Positions 17,831-26,140 of a stretch of DNA of 64,000 bases are shown piece by piece. Under the pieces are notes generated by a model, which saw only the letters and a list, made by a program, of their open reading frames with translations, was not told the DNA's origin and did no database searches. Made by a program: the position numbers and the translations under genes. Location of the stretch: assembly GCA_937902925.1 (NCBI GenBank), contig CALFNN010000070.1:1-64000 (forward strand), read 5' to 3'. Numbering within the stretch: position 1 is the stretch's first letter; each line of letters begins with the position of its first letter. This stretch comes from an uncultured Opitutaceae bacterium (lineage in GTDB: Bacteria > Verrucomicrobiota > Verrucomicrobiia > Opitutales > Opitutaceae).

Positions 17831-18955
17831 CTAAATTTTCACGAGGGTCCGTTTCCCGGACGCCGCCGACTCGTAAATCGCCGCGATGATCTTCATGTCG
17901 CGCAGCCCCATCTCCCCGGACACCGGCGACTCCCGGCCTTCGCGCACGCAGGCCGCAAAATCGTCCATCTGCCGGGCCTGCTGGTTGGCGGTCACCGGCC
18001 GCAACGGCCCCCGGCTCGTCTCGGCGCTGACGCCGGTATACATGAATGCGTTGCTCTTGAACTCGACCCAGTTGCCGCCGGCGCTTTCCGCCCGGAAGCG
18101 ATTCGCACCTTGGGAATAGCTCGCACACGCCTCGCATACCGCGCCGTTCGCAAACTCCATTGTCCAGTTCATCGTCTGCTCCACGTCGGCGAAGATCTCG
18201 GGCTTCGTTGTCGGTCCGGCCTTCGCCGTCACGGCGACCGGTGGCGTGTCGCCACCTGCCATGCACGCTTCCTGCATCACATAGACGCCGAGGTCCATCA
18301 CCTGGCCGCCCCCGGCGTATTTTTTTTCGGCGCGCCACACCTTGGTGCGCATCACGAAACTGAACTCGCCGCTCATCTTCGTGAACGGCCCGAAGCCGGG
18401 CTCCCGCGCGAGCCGCATGAACTCCTGCTGGACCGGGTCGAAGTGCAGCCGGTAGCCGATCGAGAGCTTCACGTTCGCCGCGCGGCACGCCGCGATCGCC
18501 CGCTCCGCATCGGCTACGTTCGTCGTGAACGGCTTTTCGCTGATCACGTGCTTGCCCGCCTGCGCCGCGATGATGACCTCCTCCGCGTGCAGCGAGTTCG
18601 GCGTGACGACGTAGACGATGTCGATGTCCGGGTTGTCCGCGACGCGATGCATCGTGTCGTAATCGTAGATGTTGCGCTCGGGAAACCCGTAATCCGCCGC
18701 CCATTTCCGCCCCTTGTCGCGCGATCCCGTGACCACGCCCGCCAGATGGCAGTTCTTTGTCTCGCGCAACGCCGGTCCCAGTTCGGTCGTGGCATAGTTG
18801 CCGAGTCCAACGAGTGCGATGCCGAGCTTTTTCGCGGGCGGCGCGGATTCGCCCCGGTCCGGCGTCGCCAGCGCCAGCGCGGCGGCCCCGAGCGACACCT
18901 GGCCGACAAATTTGCGGCGGGTCATCACGTCGGGCACGCCGGGGGTCGGGTTCAT
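17831..18955 (-). CDS. Tat-exported Gfo/Idh/MocA oxidoreductase (first of tandem pair)
   Basis: A 374-residue protein. A twin-arginine signal (TRRKFVGQ followed by an Ala-rich segment) lies at about residues 11-35. The Rossmann fold begins at LGIALVGLGNYAT, with TGSRDKGRKWA and the family motif EKPF. The C-terminal half has the glucose-fructose oxidoreductase alpha/beta domain, with GGGQVMDLGVYVMQ. Family enzymes oxidise or reduce sugars with tightly bound NAD(P). Tat export suggests cofactor loading before secretion, as in glucose-fructose oxidoreductase. The gene follows its paralogue by 66 bp. Start chosen at 18955 so that the Tat motif lies close to the N-terminus; ATG 18925 (MTRRKF) is an alternative. 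Substrate unknown. Confidence 0.88.
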   Translation of the reverse strand: MNPTPGVPDVMTRRKFVGQVSLGAAALALATPDRGESAPPAKKLGIALVGLGNYATTELGPALRETKNCHLAGVVTGSRDKGRKWAADYGFPERNIYDYDTMHRVADNPDIDIVYVVTPNSLHAEEVIIAAQAGKHVISEKPFTTNVADAERAIAACRAANVKLSIGYRLHFDPVQQEFMRLAREPGFGPFTKMSGEFSFVMRTKVWRAEKKYAGGGQVMDLGVYVMQEACMAGGDTPPVAVTAKAGPTTKPEIFADVEQTMNWTMEFANGAVCEACASYSQGANRFRAESAGGNWVEFKSNAFMYTGVSAETSRGPLRPVTANQQARQMDDFAACVREGRESPVSGEMGLRDMKIIAAIYESAASGKRTLVKI

Positions 18956-19021
18956 TGCCCGGCTACCGTGACCGCCGCCAGCCGCAGCGCAAGCCGCGAC
19001 CCGCTCAAACAATAGACGCGC

Positions 19022-20179
19022 TCAAACCTTCACCGCCACCCGCCGGCCGGTCCGCGCCGCCTCGTAAACCGCCTCGATAATGACAAGATCGCGCCGGCCC
19101 ATCTCGCCGGGCACGCGCGACTCGCGCCCCTCGCGCACACACTGCGCGAAGTCGTCCATCTGCAGCGCCTGCTGGTTGACCGGCGGGTCGAAATGCAGCG
19201 GACCGCGGTTCGTCTCGACCACCATCCCGCGATAGGTGAACGCGTGTTCCTTGAACTCGATCCAGCCCTTGCCGCCTTCCGCGCGAAACGTGTCGGCGCT
19301 CGGCTGGACATACGCCGTGTGCGCCTGGCACACCGCCCCGTTGGCAAACTCGAGCGAGAAATTGATGCCCTCCTCGACGCCCGCGCCGAATTGCTGCGGC
19401 TTCGTCTTCGGGAGTTCCTTCGCCGTGACCGCCACCGGTGCGGCCTCCAGCCCGCCGCCCAGTTTCGGAAAACCGTAATAGGCCATGCACGCGCCTTGGA
19501 TGAGGTAGATGCCGAGGTCCATCATCGGCCCGCCGCCCGCGAGCTTCTTGTCCGCGCGCCACGCCCCCGCCGCGAGTTGGAACGCCCGGTCGCCCTGCAT
19601 CTTCAAGAACGGTCCGCACGCCGGATCCGTCGCGAGCCGCATCATCGTCTGGTGATACGGATCGAAATGCAGCCGGTAGCCGACCGAGAGCTTCACCTTC
19701 GCCGCGCGGCAGGCCGCCAGCATCGTGTCGCATTCCGCGACGGTGTTCGCCATCGGTTTTTCCGAGATGACGTGCTTGCCCGCCTTCGCCGCCGCGATCG
19801 CGTGCCGCGCGTGCAGGCCGTTCGGCGTGACCACGTAGACGACGTCGATGTCGGGATTGTCCGCCATCCGGGGCATCGTGTCGTAATCGTAAATGTTCGT
19901 CTCGGGAAACCCGTGCTCCTTCGCCCACGCCATTCCCTTGTCGCGCGAGCCGGTGACGACGCCAACCAGCCGGCAGTTCTTCGTCACCTTCAACGCCGGC
20001 CCGAGCTGCCCCGTGCTGTATTTGCCGAGACCGACCAGCACGACGCCGAGCTTCTTCGCCGGCGCCGACTCCGCCGCCCGCCAGCGCGGGGCGAGGGCGA
20101 GCGCCGCCGCACCGAGCGACAGCCGGCCGAGAAAGTTGCGACGCGAGACCACGGGCACGGGGCGATGGGGCGTTTTCAT
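19022..20179 (-). CDS. Tat-exported Gfo/Idh/MocA oxidoreductase (second of tandem pair)
   Basis: A 385-residue paralogue of the preceding gene. Tat motif SRRNFLGRLSLGAAALAL is at about residues 12-29. The NAD(P)-binding start is LGVVLVGLGKYST, and EKPM and GGGPMMDLGIYLIQ are the C-domain landmarks. The two proteins share long blocks, including NIYDYDTM and NPDID-VVYVVTPN. The start at 20179 precedes the Tat signal; the frame is open to 20278 without similarity. The upstream position in the pair and the 66-bp gap suggest co-transcription. Pectin-sugar oxidation is possible from context, but nothing in the sequence fixes the substrate. Confidence 0.88.
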   Translation of the reverse strand: MKTPHRPVPVVSRRNFLGRLSLGAAALALAPRWRAAESAPAKKLGVVLVGLGKYSTGQLGPALKVTKNCRLVGVVTGSRDKGMAWAKEHGFPETNIYDYDTMPRMADNPDIDVVYVVTPNGLHARHAIAAAKAGKHVISEKPMANTVAECDTMLAACRAAKVKLSVGYRLHFDPYHQTMMRLATDPACGPFLKMQGDRAFQLAAGAWRADKKLAGGGPMMDLGIYLIQGACMAYYGFPKLGGGLEAAPVAVTAKELPKTKPQQFGAGVEEGINFSLEFANGAVCQAHTAYVQPSADTFRAEGGKGWIEFKEHAFTYRGMVVETNRGPLHFDPPVNQQALQMDDFAQCVREGRESRVPGEMGRRDLVIIEAVYEAARTGRRVAVKV

Positions 20180-20327
20180 GCGGCACGGCACTCTCGCCGC
20201 GCTTGCCACCGGCGCAATCGCGGCGTCGGTCGAATCGTTAACCAGCCGACCGGCGGCGGACGGGCTAGTCGGCAACAATCCTCCGGCCTCTCCTTAGTCT
20301 CGAGGCGCTCGCGCCAAGACAACTCCC

Positions 20328-21749
20328 CTACGGCTTCCTCGGATTGTCGAACACGCTCAACGCAACGGGGAACGGCACGAAGCGGTCCGTGCTCGCCAGG
20401 CTCGCGACGGCCGTGGCGGCGGCCGCCCCAGTGACCGTGACGTCCTCGCCGGTGGCGGGAATGTTGCAGCCTTCGAATTTGAGGTCCGCGTGATCAGCCA
20501 CGACCTGATAGGCGTCGGGGCGGTCAAGCATGACGTGACGCAGCGTGACGCCGAGGCGGTGCGCCGCATCGAAGCCGTCGAGCGTGATCTTGCCGCCGCC
20601 TTGAATGGAGACGTCGTTGAAGCGGATGTCCGTGAACTGCGGCGGATGATGGGGATCGTCGCCGTCGACCTCGTGGCCGCTGGAGTCGTAGTGCGTCTCG
20701 ATGAAGAGCGGGTTCCGGCTGTTGCGAACCAGCACGTCGTCGAACTGGACGTCGTGGACGTAGCCGCCGAGCTTGACGTTGGACTTGATGTGAAACGCGT
20801 TCGCGGCGCCGTCGATCGTCAGGTCGAAGACCCGGACCGCCGTGACGCCGCCGGACGTCGCGCTGCCGATGGACATGCCGTGACCCGTGTAGAAATGGTT
20901 GTGCGCGACCGTGACGTGACTCGTGAGATAGCCGAGCGGAGCCTTGAGCGCGACGATGTCGTCGCCGGCGTGGATGAACGTATGCGTGACCGTGACATTG
21001 GTGGTCGCTCGCGGGACGACCGGCCACGGCTGGCCGATGTCGATGCCGTCGGCGTTATGCGCGTTGGCGGGGACGCCGATGATGACGCCCCAGACCGTGA
21101 AACCGTCGCCGCCCGAATAGGAAACGTGGAAGTTGGGTGAGTTGCGGAGCTGGATGCGATAGAGGACCGCGTTGTCGCAGCCGGCGAAGACGATCATCCG
21201 CGGATTGTTTTGCAGCGCGTGCGGCCGCCCTTGCGCGGCGAGCTGCCACCAGGTGAGGTCCTGGCCGAGCATTCGCTCTCCCCCGCGGCCGTCGATGATG
21301 CCGTCGCCCATGATCGCCGTGCTGGCGACGTTGGTGCCGGTGATGAGCGCCGTGCAGCCGTGGCCGCGCTCGGTGATCGTGCCGCAGACGCCGGGCAGGA
21401 GATCGTAGTCCCGCGGATTGCGGGAACCGAAAAGGACGACGCCGCGGTCGATCAGGAGCGTGACGCCCGCGCGCAACTCGATGGGTGCAGTGAGGAAGGC
21501 GTCGTGAGCGCCGTCCGATTTGAGTTCGACCGCGCGGCCGGGCGGACAGCGATCGAGCGCTTCCTGGATGCGCGCGGTGTCGAGATTCGTTTCGTCGGGC
21601 TCGGCGAGGGTCGTGCCCTGAGCGGTCAAACGCGCGATGAGGACGATGCCCGCGGCCGGAAACACCGGCTCGATCACGTGCCGCGTATCCTGCGCCGGAG
21701 CGACTACCACGGCGGCGGAAAACAGGAGCGCGGGCAGGATCGATTTCAT
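20328..21749 (-). CDS. GH28-family polygalacturonase-like protein, secreted
   Basis: A 473-residue protein with a signal peptide (residues 1-20, ending APAQ) and a right-handed beta-helix. GH28 motifs appear in order: NADGID (232-237), GDDIVALK (262-269), GHGMSIGS (289-296) and HIK (320-322). The first three carry the catalytic Asp residues and His. The fourth normally reads RIK, and here Arg is His, so substrate binding at the +1 site may differ. GH28 enzymes hydrolyse polygalacturonan, rhamnogalacturonan or xylogalacturonan. Of the three GH28 proteins in this window it is the best conserved. The start at 21749 matches the signal peptide. Confidence 0.85.
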   Translation of the reverse strand: MKSILPALLFSAAVVVAPAQDTRHVIEPVFPAAGIVLIARLTAQGTTLAEPDETNLDTARIQEALDRCPPGRAVELKSDGAHDAFLTAPIELRAGVTLLIDRGVVLFGSRNPRDYDLLPGVCGTITERGHGCTALITGTNVASTAIMGDGIIDGRGGERMLGQDLTWWQLAAQGRPHALQNNPRMIVFAGCDNAVLYRIQLRNSPNFHVSYSGGDGFTVWGVIIGVPANAHNADGIDIGQPWPVVPRATTNVTVTHTFIHAGDDIVALKAPLGYLTSHVTVAHNHFYTGHGMSIGSATSGGVTAVRVFDLTIDGAANAFHIKSNVKLGGYVHDVQFDDVLVRNSRNPLFIETHYDSSGHEVDGDDPHHPPQFTDIRFNDVSIQGGGKITLDGFDAAHRLGVTLRHVMLDRPDAYQVVADHADLKFEGCNIPATGEDVTVTGAAAATAVASLASTDRFVPFPVALSVFDNPRKP

Positions 21750-21810
21750 ACGGGGTCCGACGTGCGTGCAGGGTGATCGGTTGCACCCAGCATTGTCGCG
21801 ACAAGCCAGG

Positions 21811-22716
21811 CTATCGTGCCGCGCCGGCCGCCAGCTCCTTGCGCCAGTTGTGCTCTTCCTTGAAGCCAAGCACCTCGCGGATTTTCCGATTGGAAATCGG
21901 GGCTTCATCGCCGACGAGCGGCCGGCGGTGCGGCGTTTGAGGACACCACTTTTTCAGAAACCCGGCGGTCGGGCCGTTGGCGGTGATCGTGTCGTTGACC
22001 GCGTTGAAGACCTGGAACCCGAGGCCGTCCTTCTGGAGGCAAAGGTGGACGATCTGGCCGAGGTCGCGGGCGTCGATATAACTCCACGCGTTGCGCTTTC
22101 GTGTCATCGGCTCGGCGACGAAGCCGGGGAAGCGGGCGTATTCGTGCGGCTCGATCACGTTGCCGATGCGCAGCGCGTAGATGTCGGCCTTGAACCGCTC
22201 GGCAAAGGCGCGCGCGGTTTTCTCGTTGATCACCTTCGACAGCCCGTAGCTGTCCATCGGGTCGCTGTCGTAGTCCTCCTCGAGCGGAAACGCGTGGAAA
22301 TCCCGGTCACCCTCCGCAAAACAAACGCCGTAGGTCGTCTCGCTCGACGCGATGATGACTTTGCGGATGCCGAGCTTCATCGCGGCCTCGATGACGTGGT
22401 AGGTGCCCATCACGTTGACGCGATAGGTCTCGACGTCCGGCCAGAGCAGCATGCGCGGGATCGCGGCGAAATGAACCACGGCATCGACCGGGCCGGGCGG
22501 GTGCCCCTGCGTGAATCCGATGAAGTCGAAGTGCGACGTCATCGCGTTGAGCACCTGACCCGCGTCGGTGATGTCGCCGAGGAGTGTCGGGATGTGCGGA
22601 TGCCCGGACGCCGTGAGATCGAAATTCAGGAGCGCACAACCGCGGCTCGCGAGCCACGGCATGACGTGGCGGCCGGCCTTGCCGGAACCGCCGGTAAAAA
22701 GAATGCGTGGGGACAT
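21811..22716 (-). CDS. NAD(P)-dependent epimerase/dehydrogenase (extended SDR)
   Basis: A 301-residue cytoplasmic protein. The Rossmann start is ILFTGGSGKAGRHV (GxxGxxG), followed by VDAVVHFAAIPR, VIIASSETTYG and the active-site SYGLSKVINEK (Tyr-xxx-Lys). Sugar epimerases and uronate dehydrogenases share this fold. A uronate-oxidising role would fit neighbouring pectinases, but it is longer than typical uronate dehydrogenases and I cannot assign it. Its first 24 codons and about 170 bp of upstream DNA are repeated at 25835-26088, where the copy is broken. The start at 22716 is the same ATG that the duplicated copy preserves. Confidence 0.85.
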   Translation of the reverse strand: MSPRILFTGGSGKAGRHVMPWLASRGCALLNFDLTASGHPHIPTLLGDITDAGQVLNAMTSHFDFIGFTQGHPPGPVDAVVHFAAIPRMLLWPDVETYRVNVMGTYHVIEAAMKLGIRKVIIASSETTYGVCFAEGDRDFHAFPLEEDYDSDPMDSYGLSKVINEKTARAFAERFKADIYALRIGNVIEPHEYARFPGFVAEPMTRKRNAWSYIDARDLGQIVHLCLQKDGLGFQVFNAVNDTITANGPTAGFLKKWCPQTPHRRPLVGDEAPISNRKIREVLGFKEEHNWRKELAAGAAR

Positions 22717-22890
22717 GGATGGATTGCTCCGGCGGTTGGTGTTGAATCGGAAGCAACCGCAAGGGCAACCCTGCATTGCAGCCGGGGTCGCTGACCCACG
22801 GGCACTAAACCAAGCGAATTAGACCCGTTCACTTCTCCGCAGCCACAATATCGCTGGACCCCGGCACCCGGGTCAAAGCCCCCGTTTCCA
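22640..22890. repeat. Direct repeat, copy A (epimerase 5' end plus upstream region)
   Basis: About 250 bp that recur at 25835-26088 in the same orientation with scattered mismatches and a few short indels. The similarity begins inside codons for LASRG of the epimerase, crosses its ATG at 22716 and covers its upstream region, including the landmarks ggaagcaaccgcaagggcaa and tctccgcagccacaatatcg. Similarity fades near 22890. It also contains the short hairpin ggggtcgctgaccc. Confidence 0.85.
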
Positions 22891-22942
22891 CGACATCTTC
22901 CTTTTCGGCACAACGTAGGGCGTGGGTCGAATCGACCGGCGC

Positions 22943-23125
22943 CTAACTCATTCCCATGACTTTTGCCGATTGCAGCCACGCGGCCCGCCGCGATGGGACC
23001 AGCGCGAAGACATGGCGGTGTGTCAGGCCGCGTTCGGCCGCGACTTCCCGAATCACGGACAGACGGGCCTGCATCTGTTGGCCGCGAAAATCGGGCATGA
23101 TCAAGCTGAGGCTTACGCCGATGCC
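22943..23125 (-). pseudogene. Possible aldo/keto reductase C-terminal remnant
   Basis: An open stretch of 61 codons without a proper start. It reads IMPDFRGQQMQARLSVIREV, then AAERGLTHRHVFALVPSRRA. This resembles the family segment (PRFQGEN..., then REIAAERGCTPAQLALAW) that precedes the end of aldo/keto reductases, but is divergent and ends early at a stop. It sits between duplication copy A and the GH106 gene. I regard it as a probable decayed fragment; chance resemblance is possible. Confidence 0.3.
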
Positions 23126-23153
23126 TCACCTCGGAAATCCGCCTTCGCCGCGC

Positions 23154-25613
23154 TCAGCCCGCGGCGGGGGGCATCGGGCCGATGACGATGAAGCGCGACT
23201 CCTGCGGACCGAGCGTCAGGGGCAGCGCGACGCTGCCGGTGGCTTTCGCCGCACCGTCGACGGGACGAATTTTTCCGCTCGCGGCCTCCCACACCTGCAC
23301 CTGGCCGTTGCCGTCGAGGGTGGCGGTGCGTATTTGCGTTTCGTTGGATTCGTTGAAGAAGAAATAAACGTCCCCATCCTTCAGCGTGCGGTGAATGTAT
23401 TTCAGGGGTGCGCAGGCGCCATCGAGCTTGACGTCCGGTTTCGGCAGGGCCGCGACGACCCGGGCGGTGATCTCCGGGGTGGGTTCGAGCGTGGCGAAGC
23501 GCAGGTCCGGCGCGCCCGTGGCATTCAGGAATGTCCGATCCACCACCAGGGTCGGCGTCCGGCCGACAAAGATGACCCTGCCCCCCGCCGCGGCGAAGGC
23601 GCGCAAACGATCGAGGACGTTTTTCTGGATGACGGTCGACGTCGGGACGATGACCGCGCGATAAACCTGGCCGCTGAGATTTTTGAGCGTGCCACCCTCG
23701 AGCGTGCAGACCGAGGCCAGCGAATCGTGATCGACGTGATCGAAATCGATCTGATGCTCCAGCAATTGCGTGGCCAGCTTCACGGTGACCGCGTCCGCCT
23801 CGAGATCGTTCAACCAATAACTATCGGAAGGATGGTAGAGTGCGACTTGGGCCGCCGGCCGGCCCATCGCCAGCAGGTAGCTCGCGCGCGTGACATACCA
23901 GCCGGTGGTGGCCGTGGATTCCGAGGCCGAGGCGGGCGGCGTGGCGGCGTTGAGCCCGCGGATGTTCATGAAATTGATGCCGCGCACCAATTGGTAATCG
24001 ACCACGAATTTCCCGCCCGCGGAGGTGTTGCCGCCCGATTCGGTCCAGGCCTGGGGGCGGCCGAACAAATGGGCGGCGGAGCCGGCCAGCTTTGGAAAGT
24101 CCGCCACGATGCCGGGGCCGATCTGGTTGAGATTGTCGACGCCCGGCACGCCCATGTAGCGCATGTCGCGGAAAAACGAGCCCTCGTTTTTCGTCATGTC
24201 TCCGCCGGCCGGGTTGCGGTTCAACATGAGTTCCTCGTGGTTCAGATGCATCATGTAGTCCATGCCATGCGCCCGGCACCACTCCTCCATGGGCTTGAAG
24301 AAATTGTCGCGGAACATTCCGCTCCACACGTCGAAATAATCGGCTTTCGCCCGCGCCGCTTCCGCGGAGAGCGGGGAACCGAAGAACTGGGCGAGGTAGG
24401 GCTGCAGATCGTAGCCTTTTTGCCGTTTGAACGTCGCGAGCAGCTTGGGCGTCCAGGGAATGAAGCCGGTGAAGTCGGTCTCGTCGCCGCGAAAGCCGAG
24501 AATGGTTTTGCCGAAGTCTGCGCCGACATATTTTCCGTAGGTCTCCATCACGAGCTGGAGGTAGAGCGCCGTGGCCTCGGGATCCAGATAGTCGATGAGC
24601 GAATAAAAACTGTCCTTGTCGCGCGTGCCGTCCTCGCGCTGACCGAAGCGCGTGGGCGAACTGCGATAGATGTGGCGGACAAACGAAACTTCCCAGGGCC
24701 CGTTGCCCGCGGGCGCGGTCCACGTGAGTTTTCCGTCGCGCGGCATCGGCAGGACGGTGGTGGTCGGTGCGGGAGCGGGTGCGCCGCCGCCCCGGCGTCC
24801 GCCGCCGCCGGCTTGGACATGAAGCTGCGCTTGGATGCGTTTGGTCCCCTCGGGTAGAGGGATTTTCAGCGTTTGGCCGGAGCTCACATTGTAGCGCGCT
24901 TCGCCGACACTGCCCTCGAAGATCGCGTCCCAATTTCCGCCCGGAGAACCGACCCATTTGACCTGCCCGTCGGCCGGGAGCGGCACCTCGTGGTCCTCCG
25001 GGATCATCGCGAACATCGGCTGTCCCGGCCGCCGCTGGCCGTTTTCGGCAAGACCGGGGCCGGGCGCCGGGGCGGCCGCCCGCGGCACGGGTGCGACTTG
25101 CGGTGGCTGGAGATTGGCCAGGATGCCCAGCGTGTCGGGCGGCACCGCAATGGTCAGGGTCTGGCCCGCTTCGAAGGTGTAATGGGCATCGGCCACGATC
25201 GCCTGCATGCCCAGCTCCGGATGAAGTTTGCTGATCATGCCGCCGGCGAAACCGTCCGGATAGCCGTCGTCGCCGTCGATCCACATTTTCATGCCGCGCT
25301 TTTTCAGCTCGTCCATCGCGACCTTCATCCGGTCAAAATATTCCGGCGAAAGAAATTTCACGGTGCGGCCGCCGGCGTTGATCATGTAAACGCCGCCACC
25401 GTTGGCGGCGGTGTTTTCGATGTCGGCCACGATGCGCTCCCGGGCCTGCGGGAATCCGGTGGCCCAGTGGATCGCGCCATACTCCTTGGGCGGAGCGGGG
25501 AACGCGGCGGCAGCTTCGGCCACCGTCGGCGTGGTGAGCTCCTGCCACGGTTGGGTCGCAGACATTCCGAAAGGCAACGCAGCCAGCAGCGCGGGGCGGA
25601 ACAATGTTTTCAT
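23154..25613 (-). CDS. GH106-type alpha-L-rhamnosidase, secreted
   Basis: An 819-residue protein with a signal peptide (MKTLFRPALLAALPFGMSA). It shows the pattern of GH106-like glycosidases: PPKEYGAIHWATGFP, a TIM-barrel segment with MWIDGDDGYPDGFAGG, then FRGDETDFTGFIPWTPKLL, FKRQKGYDLQPYL and MHLNHEE. It ends in beta-sandwich strands (VYFFFNESNETQ). GH106 enzymes remove L-rhamnose from rhamnogalacturonan. Two low-complexity insertions rich in Pro/Ala and Gly/Arg lie at about residues 170-198 and 268-286, within otherwise conserved sequence. The start at 25613 fits the signal peptide. Its GH28 and epimerase neighbours support a pectin role. Confidence 0.8.
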   Translation of the reverse strand: MKTLFRPALLAALPFGMSATQPWQELTTPTVAEAAAAFPAPPKEYGAIHWATGFPQARERIVADIENTAANGGGVYMINAGGRTVKFLSPEYFDRMKVAMDELKKRGMKMWIDGDDGYPDGFAGGMISKLHPELGMQAIVADAHYTFEAGQTLTIAVPPDTLGILANLQPPQVAPVPRAAAPAPGPGLAENGQRRPGQPMFAMIPEDHEVPLPADGQVKWVGSPGGNWDAIFEGSVGEARYNVSSGQTLKIPLPEGTKRIQAQLHVQAGGGGRRGGGAPAPAPTTTVLPMPRDGKLTWTAPAGNGPWEVSFVRHIYRSSPTRFGQREDGTRDKDSFYSLIDYLDPEATALYLQLVMETYGKYVGADFGKTILGFRGDETDFTGFIPWTPKLLATFKRQKGYDLQPYLAQFFGSPLSAEAARAKADYFDVWSGMFRDNFFKPMEEWCRAHGMDYMMHLNHEELMLNRNPAGGDMTKNEGSFFRDMRYMGVPGVDNLNQIGPGIVADFPKLAGSAAHLFGRPQAWTESGGNTSAGGKFVVDYQLVRGINFMNIRGLNAATPPASASESTATTGWYVTRASYLLAMGRPAAQVALYHPSDSYWLNDLEADAVTVKLATQLLEHQIDFDHVDHDSLASVCTLEGGTLKNLSGQVYRAVIVPTSTVIQKNVLDRLRAFAAAGGRVIFVGRTPTLVVDRTFLNATGAPDLRFATLEPTPEITARVVAALPKPDVKLDGACAPLKYIHRTLKDGDVYFFFNESNETQIRTATLDGNGQVQVWEAASGKIRPVDGAAKATGSVALPLTLGPQESRFIVIGPMPPAAG

Positions 25614-25830
25614 GGGGAAAGCGACGGGGCGCAAAGGGGGTGGGCCTGCACCGGAGGGGCGACGGCCGGTTTGACGGCAGCGAACGAGGTTGGCAATCCC
25701 TCTTGGACACGGGCAGGCAACCGCCCGAGATTATTCCGTCTCCACCGCTTTTTTTGCCGCGTCGCGACGGCGAAAACAACAAATCGCCATCCCGCCCTGA
25801 TCGATGCTCGAGACGAGCGCGAGTGCGCCG

Positions 25831-25911
25831 CTAGCCGCAGCTCGCGAGCCACGGCATGACGTGGCGGCCGGCCTTGCCGGAACCGCCGGTGAAGAGGATG
25901 CGGGGGGACAT
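25831..25911 (-). pseudogene. Truncated epimerase gene (copy B of duplication)
   Basis: The ATG at 25911 and the following codons repeat the start of the epimerase at 21811-22716 (MSPRILFTGGSGKAGRHV, then MPWLAS), but after Cys-Gly the frame meets a TAG at 25831-25833. Only 26 residues remain, covering the first beta-strand and nucleotide loop. The upstream region is also duplicated, so a promoter may persist. Nothing downstream of 25831 resembles the rest of the epimerase. Confidence 0.7.
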
Positions 25912-26088
25912 GGGAGGATTGCGCCGGTGGTTGGTTTTGAATCGGAAGCAACCGCAAGGGCAACTCCGCATTGCAGCTGGGGTCGCCGCCCCACGGGCAT
26001 TAAGCTAAACGAATTGGACCGGTTAGCTTCTCCGCAGCCACAATATCGCTGGAGCCCGGGGCCCGGGACAAAGCCCCTGTTTCAGTGA
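25835..26088. repeat. Direct repeat, copy B (broken epimerase 5' end plus upstream region)
   Basis: The second copy of the roughly 250-bp segment at 22640-22890, in the same orientation. It shares ctcgcgagccacggcatgac, ggaagcaaccgcaagggcaa and ctccgcagccacaatatcgc, with substitutions scattered over the whole length. The two copies flank the GH106 gene. Between the GH106 start (25614) and this repeat (25834) I see no gene or clear signal. Confidence 0.85.
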
Positions 26089-26140
26089 CGTTCCATTCTG
26101 CAACACGCAGAAATCAGGATCTAACGAGTTCGATTCGCCG

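Noticed and set aside
22956-24857. A 633-codon plus-strand frame opposite the GH106 gene.
   Set aside because: The antisense strand encodes a signal peptide and clear GH106 motifs; the plus-strand product is Arg/Val/Gly-rich without domains.
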